Shown here one piece after another: positions 29,939 to 36,420 of a stretch of 36,420 nucleotides of DNA. The stretch is from Streptomyces sp. H39-S7 (GTDB lineage Bacteria; Actinomycetota; Actinomycetes; Streptomycetales; Streptomycetaceae), in contig NZ_JAPVLU010000045.1 of assembly GCF_027158205.1 (NCBI RefSeq), positions 1-36,420 on the forward strand. The letters run 5' to 3'. Numbering within the stretch: position 1 is the stretch's first letter; each line of letters opens with the position of its first letter. The position numbers were made by a program, and so were the translations under genes. The notes below the pieces were generated by a model that was not told where the DNA came from, searched no databases, and saw only the letters and a list, made by a program, of their open reading frames with translations.

Positions 29939-31252
29939 ATGTCCCCTTTACCCCGAACCGCGTCGAGCGGTCTGCTGCGCATGCGCGACTTCCGCCTGCT
30001 GCTCGCCGGCGCCGCGGCCGGCCAGGTCGGCGCCCAGGTCACCCTGGTCGCGCTGCCCCTGGTGGCGGTCCTCGAACTCAAGGCGCCCGCCTTCCAGGTG
30101 GGGCTGCTCACCGCCGCGGAGACCGCCGCGTTCCTGCTGATCGGCCTGCCCGCGGGGGCACTGGTCGACCGGATGCGCAAGCGGTCGCTGATGATCCGCG
30201 CCGACGCGGTGCGGGCCCTGGCCATGGCGAGCGTTCCGCTGGCCGCCGTCTTCGACGTCCTGACGATGCTGCAGTTGTACGTCGTCGCCCTCGTCACCGG
30301 CGCGGCAACCGTCTTCTTCGACGTGGCCCACCAGAGCTACCTGCCCGAACTCCTGCCCAGAGAGCGGCTGATGGCGGGAAACGGAGCCCTGGAGACCATC
30401 CGCTCCTCGGCCCAGGTCACCGGGCCCGGCCTCGGCGGCGGGCTGGTACAGCTCGTCGGCGCGCACCTGGCGATCGGGGCCGACGCGATCGGCTACGTCG
30501 TTTCCGGGCTGTTCCTCGCCCGCATCGACAAGCCGGAGAGCAAGCCGGAGCCGGTGCCCGGCGCGTCACTGCGCCAGGAGATCGGTGAGGGACTGCGCTT
30601 CGTGCTCGGCTACCGGCTGCTGCGCGTCATCGCGGCCTCCACGGGCCTCTCCAACTTCTTCACCGCGATGCTGATGGCCACACAGACCATCTTCCTGGTG
30701 CGGGTGATCGGCCTGCAGCCGGCCGCCATCGGCCTGATGCTCTCCGCGTCCGCCGCCGGCGGACTCGCCGGTGCGCTCTGCGCCGGCAGGCTGGCCACCC
30801 GCCTCGGCCAGGCCCGTGTGATCTGGCTGTCCGCCCTGGTGACCGGCCCGTTCGCGCTGCTGTGGCCGCTGTCGGGGCACGGAGCCGCCGCCGTCCTGTT
30901 CGCCGTCGGCTCCGGAGCCGTCTCCTTCGGAGCGGTCGTCTACAACATCGCCCAGGTGAGCTTCCGGCAGACCCTCTGCCCGCCCCGGCTCCTGGGGCGG
31001 ATGAACGCCACCCTGCGCTTCCTGGTGTGGGGCACGCTGCCGCTCGGCGCCCTGGTGGGCGGCGCCGTGGCCGACGCCTTCGGGGCACGCGCCGCGCTGT
31101 GGGTCTGCGCGGTCGGATTCCTCGTCGTACCGCTGCGCCTGCTGCTGTCCCCACTGCGCGGGATGCGTGATCTGCCGCCCGCCCCGCACGACATCGACGA
31201 CGTGGTCGCCGGCGGTCCCGACGGCCGCACCGAGTCCGCCTCCGTCGGCTGA
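29939..31252 (+). CDS. MFS exporter at the head of the NRPS cluster, with a TTA codon
   Basis: The 437-aa protein has about twelve membrane helices and MFS_3/EntS-like motifs: RDFRLLLAGAAAGQVGAQVT (helix 1), GLPAGALVDRMRKRS (loop 2-3), SYLPELLPRERLMAGN and LCPPRLLGRMNATLRF. Such exporters commonly release siderophores or peptides made by neighbouring NRPS genes. ATG 29939 has GAAGG nine bases upstream; an in-frame start at 29909 is possible. The fourth codon (29948-29950) is TTA, the rare Leu codon read by bldA tRNA, so translation is probably tied to late growth. It is the first gene of a plus-strand string; the condensation-domain gene follows after 89 bases. Confidence 0.88.
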   Translation: MSPLPRTASSGLLRMRDFRLLLAGAAAGQVGAQVTLVALPLVAVLELKAPAFQVGLLTAAETAAFLLIGLPAGALVDRMRKRSLMIRADAVRALAMASVPLAAVFDVLTMLQLYVVALVTGAATVFFDVAHQSYLPELLPRERLMAGNGALETIRSSAQVTGPGLGGGLVQLVGAHLAIGADAIGYVVSGLFLARIDKPESKPEPVPGASLRQEIGEGLRFVLGYRLLRVIAASTGLSNFFTAMLMATQTIFLVRVIGLQPAAIGLMLSASAAGGLAGALCAGRLATRLGQARVIWLSALVTGPFALLWPLSGHGAAAVLFAVGSGAVSFGAVVYNIAQVSFRQTLCPPRLLGRMNATLRFLVWGTLPLGALVGGAVADAFGARAALWVCAVGFLVVPLRLLLSPLRGMRDLPPAPHDIDDVVAGGPDGRTESASVG

Positions 31253-31341
31253 CCGGCCGCCCGCACCCGCACACCTCGACCCGGCACGCCCCCGCTGCCC
31301 TGCCACGTCCCGCCCCGCCCTGCCACGTCAGAGAGGATCAC

Positions 31342-32739
31342 GTGCCCCGCACCATCACGGACCAGTACCTGGACCGCTACCAGCGCATCGCCGCCGACGA
31401 CGGCGGTACCTCGCTCCTGCCCGTCACCGGCGCCCAGCGGCGCTTCGTCCTGGTGCGTTCCCTGGACCCCTCGGGACGGCCCGACCTCGTCCCGATGTTC
31501 TTCGCCTTCCCCGCCGACACCGTGGATCCGGTGCGGCTGCGCCGAGCCGCGAACCGGCTCGCCGCCCTGCACCCCGTGCTGCGCGCCCGCCCGGACGTGG
31601 TGCGCGGCACCCCCGTGCTCCGCCTCGCGGAGCCGGACGTGCCGGTGGAACAGGTCGTCCGCGCCCCCGGTGAGGACGCGGCCGGCGCGCTGCGCCGGGT
31701 CCTGGGCGCCTGGGAGGCGCAGGGCTCGCCGCTGCGGCTGTACCTGGTCCAGGAAGGATCGGCGACCGGCGACGAGGTGCTCGCCGTCGTCCTGGACCAC
31801 ACCGCGTGCGACGGCCAGTCCCTCGCGCGCATCGTCGAGGAACTGACCGCCGCCTACCGCGACGAGACGGAGTCCACGGGCCGGGGATCCACAGGACCGG
31901 AGTCCACGGGACGGGAGTTCGCGGGACCGGAGCCCGGTGAGGTGGCCGCGGAACTGGCCGCCTACCGCGAAGCGGTGCACCTGCAGCTCGACGCCGAACG
32001 CCGCGCGGGGTCCGCCGGCGCGCTGGCGTACTGGGGCGACCGGCTGCGCGCGGTGCACGAACGGGCCCCGCAGCTCCGGCCACCGACGGCCGTCCCCGGC
32101 GCGCTGCCCACCGGCGCCGCCGAACTGCGGCTGCCCGCGCCCGCCTCCGGCGTTGCGTTCCCCGCCCTGCTCGACGCCTGCCGGGCCGCGGCCCGGGTGC
32201 TGTACGGGTCCGGGCAGGTGATGCCGATCGGCTACCCGTGGGGTGGCCGCCCGCCCGGCGCACCGCCGGTACTCGGCTGCTTCCTCAACACGGTGGTCTT
32301 CCCGGCCGCGACCGTCGACGTCCCGCACGCGCCGGACGAGACGGCCACCCAGTGGTGGGACGACCTGGACCGGGCCGACACCCCCTTCGACGCAGTGGTG
32401 CACGCCGCCCGCTTGGCCGGCTCCCCGTGGTCCGGCCGACTGGACGGACTGCTGACGGTGGACGACGCCCGGCGCCGTCCCGCGCTGCGGCTGGGCGGGG
32501 TGGACGGCCGCGAGGTCCACATCGGCGGCCGTCAGGTGCGCGCCCCGTTCGCGGTCTCGGTCACCCACGGACCCGAACTCCACCTGCGGATGGTGTGGGA
32601 CCGCGCGGTGCTCGACGACGACGCGGCCCGGGACGGCTTCGCCGCCTTCCGCGACGCGGTGCGCGCTCCGGCGCCGGAACCGGTGACCACCCCGGGCCCC
32701 GTGACCGCCGCCGTCCCGGCCTCCGCGCCCGTCGGCTGA
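31342..32739 (+). CDS. Stand-alone condensation-domain protein
   Basis: The 465-aa protein is a single NRPS condensation domain. The N-terminal LLPVTGAQRRFVLV (about 25-38) corresponds to the first core motif. The active-site motif is D-H-T-A-C-D-G (152-158), so the first His of HHxxxDG is Asp while the catalytic second His153 and the DG are kept. Later core regions include MPIGYPWGGRPPGAPP and LGCFLNTVVFPA. A low-complexity insert of S-T-G-x-x units (about 176-200) sits after the active-site half. Such free C domains can condense, cyclise or transfer substrates in trans. GTG 31342 has GAGAGG five bases upstream. It lies between the exporter and the C-A-PCP gene. Confidence 0.85.
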   Translation: MPRTITDQYLDRYQRIAADDGGTSLLPVTGAQRRFVLVRSLDPSGRPDLVPMFFAFPADTVDPVRLRRAANRLAALHPVLRARPDVVRGTPVLRLAEPDVPVEQVVRAPGEDAAGALRRVLGAWEAQGSPLRLYLVQEGSATGDEVLAVVLDHTACDGQSLARIVEELTAAYRDETESTGRGSTGPESTGREFAGPEPGEVAAELAAYREAVHLQLDAERRAGSAGALAYWGDRLRAVHERAPQLRPPTAVPGALPTGAAELRLPAPASGVAFPALLDACRAAARVLYGSGQVMPIGYPWGGRPPGAPPVLGCFLNTVVFPAATVDVPHAPDETATQWWDDLDRADTPFDAVVHAARLAGSPWSGRLDGLLTVDDARRRPALRLGGVDGREVHIGGRQVRAPFAVSVTHGPELHLRMVWDRAVLDDDAARDGFAAFRDAVRAPAPEPVTTPGPVTAAVPASAPVG

Positions 32740-32934
32740 CGGAGCAGGGTCCGCCCCGTCGCACCATCCGTAACGCCCTTAACCATGACGTCGAGAACCG
32801 CCATGTCCCGACTCACCCCGACCGGCCCGCGTGATCCGCGGACCGGCCGGCTGACCGTGTGCGGGAGCACGACCGGCACGACCGTGCCTCCGCCCCCACC
32901 CGAGACCCCGACCCGACAACCCCAGGGATCGCCG

Positions 32935-35900
32935 ATGCTCCCCCTTTCTCCGTCGCAGGAGATCGTCTGGCTGCACGAGCAAGTGCAGCCGGGCAGCCGC
33001 GCCTACAACTTCACCGCCTCCCTCGACCTGTGGGGCACGCTGGACACCGAGGCACTGCGCCGCGGACTGGCCGCGGCCCTCGACCGCCACCCGGGACTGC
33101 GGCTGGAACTCGTGGCCGTCCCCGGCGCGATGCCCGTGCAGCGGGAAGCCGACCTGTGCGAGCCCCGGCTGCGCACCGTGGACCTGAGTGGGGAGGCGGA
33201 CCCGGAGGCCGCGTTCGCGCGGCTGCTCCGCACGGAGGCGGAGACCCCGCTCGACACGTACGAGGCGCCGCTGCTGCGCTGGACGCTGGCCCGGCTCGCC
33301 GACGACCAGCACCGGCTCATCCACGTCGAGCACCACCTGATCCACGACGGGCACTCGTTCGCGATCCTGCTGCGCGACGTCTTCACCGTCTACCGCGCCC
33401 ACGTCCTGGGGGAGACGCCGGTCCTGCCGCCCACCACCTCCTACGTCGACCACGTGCGCGCCCTCGACGCGGACGACGACCGGGCGCTCGCGGAGCGGCG
33501 GTCGAGCCTGGAGTACTGGGCGGCCGAACTGCGCGACGCCTCCTTCGACATGCCGCTGCCCGGTCTGACCCGGCCTGGGGCACGACGCCGGCACCACGGC
33601 GGGCAGTTGCGCCAGTCGATCGGCGCGGACCTGACCGAGCGGCTGCGCGCCCACACCGTGGAGCGCGGGCTGACCCCGTTCTCCACGCTGCTCGGGCTGT
33701 TCGCCGAACTGCTGCGCCGGCACAGCGGCCGCGAACAGATGGTCGTCGGCACCGCCGTCGGCAACCGCCCGCGCGGCTTCGAGAACGCCGTGGGCATGTT
33801 CGTCAACACGATCCCGCTGCGGTTGCGGCTGGACCCGGCGGCCCCGGCCGAGGACACCATGGACGAGGTGACCGACACCCTCTTCCGCGCCCTGCCGCAC
33901 CAGGAGGTACCGGTCCAGGAGCTGACCCGCGCCCTGGGCCTGCACACCTCGGGAGCGGACAACCCGCTGTTCAGCGTCATGTTCAGCGCGCACGACGCCC
34001 CACTGCCCGAGATCGACGTGCCCGGCCTCGACATCACGCTCTTCGAGGGGTTCAACACCGGCACCACCCGCTTCGACCTCGACGTCGTGCTGCTCCCGGA
34101 CGACCGGCGAGGCGTCAGCCCACGGCACGGGGCCCGGGGCATGACCCTGGTGTGGGACTACGACGTCGACCTCTTCGGCGAGGACACCGCGAAGCTGCTC
34201 ACCGAGCGCTTCCTCGACCTGCTGCGCGCCTATCTGGACGCTCCCGGCACCGTGCTCGCCGACCTCGCGCTCCCGGCGCCCGCCGCGCGGCCGGTGCCGG
34301 CCGTGCCCGTCGCGTCCGAAGGCCCGGATTCGCTCGATCCGGCCGCCGCCCACGACCCCGCGCTGCCCGCCCTGCTGATCGGCGCCCGCCGACTCACCTA
34401 CGGGGACCTCGACGAGCAGGTCACCGCGGTCGCGCGGCGGATGCTCGCGGCGGGAGTGACGGCCGGCCGGCCGGTCGCCGTCGTCCTGCCGCGCGGCGCC
34501 GACTCGGTGGTGGCGCTGCTGGCCTGCCTGCGGACCGGCGCGGTGTACTGCCCGCTGTCGCCGTCCGACCCGCGGTCCCGGCTGGAACTGCTGCTGAACC
34601 GGCTGGAGCCGGCACTCGTGCTCACCTCCGCCGCCGCGGGAGTGACGCTGCCCGCGGGCCTGCCGGCGACCGCGCTCGACGCCGACTCCTATCCGGCCGC
34701 CCGCCCGGCCGCGATGGTGCCCGGTGGGGCGGCGTACATCATCCACACCTCCGGATCGACCGGCATACCCAAGCCCGTGGCGGTCGGCCGGGCAGCGCTG
34801 GAGAACCACCTGACCGGTGCGGCGGACCGGTTCGCACTGGCGGCCGGTGACCGGGTGCTGCTCTTCGCCCAGCCGTCCTTCGACGTGGCCCTCGAAGAGG
34901 TCCTTCCGTCGCTGTACGCCGGTGCCTGCCTGGTCGTACCGGAGCGTGAGGTGCCTACCGGCGCCGAGCTCGCCGAGCTGCTGGCCGCTGCCCGCGTCAC
35001 TGTCGCGAACCTGCCCACCAGCTACTTCCTCGCCACCCGTGCGGAGCTGCGGGACGTGCTGCGCGACCGCCGCTGGGCGCCGCGACTGCTGGTGCTCGGC
35101 GGCGAGCGCATCCCGGCCGACGCGCTGCGCTCCTTCCTCACCGACACCGACGCCGCCGTGCTCAACGTCTACGGCGTGACCGAGGCCGCGATCAGCTCCA
35201 CCGTGCACGAGATCACCCGCGACGGCCTGGCGGACGGCGCCGAGATCCCCCTCGGCACCGAGCTGCCCGGCGAGCGGATCCACGTCCTGGACACGGCACG
35301 ACGTCCGCTGCCCGCCGGAGCGGTCGGCGAACTGGCCGTCGCCGGGGCCGGGCTGGCCGAGGGATACCTCGGCAACCCGGACGCGACCGCGGCCCGGTTC
35401 GTGACGATCCCTGCGCTGGGCGGTGAGCGGGTCTACCTCACCGGCGACCTCGGCTACCGGGACCGCGACGGGCTGCTGCACTTCCTCGGACGGCGGGACA
35501 ACCAGGTCAAACTGCGCGGCTACCGCATCGAGTTGGAAGAGGTGGAGGCCGCCGCCTCGGCCGTGCTCGGCGGCCGGTCCTGCGCGGTCGTCCTGGACCG
35601 CGAGGCGGCCGGCGGACCCCGGCTGGTCGGCTTCCTGGAGAGCACCGACGAACCGGAGCCGTGGGACGAGCAGAGGTTGCACGTCGGGCTGAGCCACCGG
35701 CTGCCGGGCGCGCTCGTGCCGGGCCGGTGGGCGCGGCTGGACACCATGCCGACGCTGGCCGGCGGCAAGCCCGACCGGGTCGCGCTGGCCCGGCTGGCCG
35801 CCGCGCTGGAGCCCGCGGCGCCCGCCGAGGAGGCCGCCGCGGACCTGGACCCGACCGCGTTCGCCGCCGACCCGGCGCTGGCGCTGCTCGCCGAGGGCTG

Positions 35901-36135
35901 GGGCGAGGTGCTGGGCCACCGCCGGTTCACCGCGTCCTCGCACTTCTTCCAGATCGGCGGGCACTCCGTGCTCGCCGCGCAGTTGGCGGCCTGGCTGGAA
36001 CCGCGGCTCGGCGACCGGCCGCCGCTGCGGCTGCTCTTCCGCAACCCGGTCCTGGCCGACCAGGCCCACGCCCTGGGTCTGCTCGACCCCCTGTCCCTCG
36101 CCGCGTCCGCCGCGTCCACGCCGAAGGAGTCGTGA
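32935..36135 (+). CDS. NRPS module: condensation, adenylation, carrier domains
   Basis: The 1066-aa protein holds one complete module. The C domain (about 1-430) has LSPSQEIVWLHEQ and an intact H-H-L-I-H-D-G (133-139). The A domain (about 455-950) has TSGSTGIPKP (605-614), NVYGVTEA, YLTGDLGYRDRDG, GRRDNQVKLRGYRIELEEVE and the C-terminal GGKPDR with Lys945. The carrier domain (about 975-1045) has IGGHS with Ser1011 for the phosphopantetheine arm. Aligned by eye to GrsA, the pocket reads D-V-E-N-V-G-V-I-S-K, close to codes I recall for (hydroxy)ornithine. No epimerase or thioesterase is present, so later enzymes must finish the chain. ATG 32935 has AGGGA six bases upstream; an in-frame ATG at 32785 would add a Pro-rich 50-residue arm. 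The stop overlaps the next start (TGATG). Confidence 0.92.
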   Translation: MLPLSPSQEIVWLHEQVQPGSRAYNFTASLDLWGTLDTEALRRGLAAALDRHPGLRLELVAVPGAMPVQREADLCEPRLRTVDLSGEADPEAAFARLLRTEAETPLDTYEAPLLRWTLARLADDQHRLIHVEHHLIHDGHSFAILLRDVFTVYRAHVLGETPVLPPTTSYVDHVRALDADDDRALAERRSSLEYWAAELRDASFDMPLPGLTRPGARRRHHGGQLRQSIGADLTERLRAHTVERGLTPFSTLLGLFAELLRRHSGREQMVVGTAVGNRPRGFENAVGMFVNTIPLRLRLDPAAPAEDTMDEVTDTLFRALPHQEVPVQELTRALGLHTSGADNPLFSVMFSAHDAPLPEIDVPGLDITLFEGFNTGTTRFDLDVVLLPDDRRGVSPRHGARGMTLVWDYDVDLFGEDTAKLLTERFLDLLRAYLDAPGTVLADLALPAPAARPVPAVPVASEGPDSLDPAAAHDPALPALLIGARRLTYGDLDEQVTAVARRMLAAGVTAGRPVAVVLPRGADSVVALLACLRTGAVYCPLSPSDPRSRLELLLNRLEPALVLTSAAAGVTLPAGLPATALDADSYPAARPAAMVPGGAAYIIHTSGSTGIPKPVAVGRAALENHLTGAADRFALAAGDRVLLFAQPSFDVALEEVLPSLYAGACLVVPEREVPTGAELAELLAAARVTVANLPTSYFLATRAELRDVLRDRRWAPRLLVLGGERIPADALRSFLTDTDAAVLNVYGVTEAAISSTVHEITRDGLADGAEIPLGTELPGERIHVLDTARRPLPAGAVGELAVAGAGLAEGYLGNPDATAARFVTIPALGGERVYLTGDLGYRDRDGLLHFLGRRDNQVKLRGYRIELEEVEAAASAVLGGRSCAVVLDREAAGGPRLVGFLESTDEPEPWDEQRLHVGLSHRLPGALVPGRWARLDTMPTLAGGKPDRVALARLAAALEPAAPAEEAAADLDPTAFAADPALALLAEGWGEVLGHRRFTASSHFFQIGGHSVLAAQLAAWLEPRLGDRPPLRLLFRNPVLADQAHALGLLDPLSLAASAASTPKES

Positions 36136-36420
36136 TGATGAACACCCTGACCAGCGATACGAAGACTCTGTTGAGCGTCGCCCACGGCGCGGCCCTGCCC
36201 GGGTCCGCCGCGTCCGCCGTGCTCTCCCGTTACGAGGAGTGGGTACGCCGCTCCCCGCAGGCCCCCGCCGTGGTGGACGGCGCCCGCACGTGGAGCTACC
36301 GGCAGGTGGACGAGGCGGCCGACGCGCTGATCGACGCACTCGGCGGCCGGGTGCGTCCCGGCGACATCGTCGGCGTCTGCCTCGACCGTTCCGCCGCCCT
36401 GGTCGCCACCGCGATCGCAC
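36135..36420 (+). CDS. Start of an adenylation-domain protein, cut by the window edge
   Basis: The frame runs open to the last base. About 30 N-terminal residues (MMNTLTSDTKTLLSVAHGAA) precede an adenylation-domain start: LSRYEEWVRRSPQAPAVVDG, RTWSYRQVDEAADALIDAL, then RPGDIVGVCLDRSAALVATA (core motifs A1-A2). No condensation domain precedes it, so this is an A-first protein or a free-standing adenylating enzyme. AAGGAG (36124-36129) serves ATG 36135 or 36138. The overlap with the upstream stop implies translational coupling. Substrate and later domains lie outside the window. Confidence 0.85.
   Translation, partial: MMNTLTSDTKTLLSVAHGAALPGSAASAVLSRYEEWVRRSPQAPAVVDGARTWSYRQVDEAADALIDALGGRVRPGDIVGVCLDRSAALVATAIA

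Noticed and set aside
32779..36420. Very long open frame on the minus strand opposite the NRPS genes
   Set aside because: It is a shadow frame created by GC-rich third positions. The plus strand has clear domain motifs, while the minus frame is low-complexity Arg/Gly/Val sequence.
29939..36420. Known siderophore cluster assignment (for example coelichelin type)
   Set aside because: Module organisation differs from the single large synthetase of coelichelin, and no oxygenase or formyltransferase gene is inside the window. The pocket code alone is not enough.

Overview
The window reads as a piece of a Streptomyces chromosome. Its coding sequence is very GC-rich with G/C at third codon positions. 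It carries families typical of that genus: an EF-Tu3-like second elongation factor, a DUF5753-type helix-turn-helix regulator, a DUF6082 protein and a short MerR-like protein. TTA codons are nearly absent; I found only two, in genes at 10335 and 29939. All calls come from reading the sequence by eye; no database search was run.

Layout. (1) About 1-7.5 kb is a decayed accessory zone. Small Streptomyces-type genes sit among broken ones: a frameshifted gene at 933-1407, a SpoIIE/RsbX-type phosphatase remnant at 3060-3480, an IS630-type transposase remnant at 3625-4044, and a microprotein interrupted by an amber codon at 7014-7145. Between them are a secreted DUF3494 ice-binding protein with a Gly-rich repeat tail (4383-5639) and a DUF5753 regulator (5775-6695, minus). 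(2) 7.5-20 kb is ordinary accessory and housekeeping material: flavin reductase, CapA-type lipoprotein, alpha/beta hydrolase, a TTA-containing lipoprotein, a winged-helix regulator translationally coupled to an MFS exporter and preceded by two palindromes, a 7-TM protein, two 52-aa paralogous microproteins, a HAD phosphatase, a Cys-rich pentapeptide-repeat protein, an F420/FMN split-barrel protein, and a VTT-family membrane protein next to UppP. (3) 20-29.6 kb holds a DUF6082 protein, an EF-Tu3-like gene with a possible leader ORF and hairpin, a doubly damaged patatin gene, a spermidine-synthase-like protein overlapping a convergent MFS gene, a Pro/Gln-rich membrane-anchored protein, a hotdog thioesterase, a small GNAT protein, a DedA protein and a gamma-carbonic-anhydrase-like protein. 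(4) From 29.9 kb to the end is the left edge of a nonribosomal peptide cluster, all on the plus strand: an MFS exporter, a stand-alone condensation domain, a C-A-PCP synthetase, and the start of an adenylation-first protein cut by the window edge.

How parts work together. In the NRPS region the exporter opens the gene string. The C-A-PCP protein can load, hold and condense one amino acid, and its adenylation pocket, aligned by eye to GrsA, reads D-V-E-N-V-G-V-I-S-K. That resembles codes I recall for (hydroxy)ornithine, so a hydroxamate, siderophore-like product is a reasonable but unproven guess. The exporter carries a TTA codon at its fourth position, so the developmental tRNA gene bldA may gate export. 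The paired VTT and UppP genes, and possibly DedA, fit undecaprenyl-phosphate recycling. Many genes in 7-28 kb start within 6-8 nt of a -10-like hexamer, which suggests leaderless transcripts.
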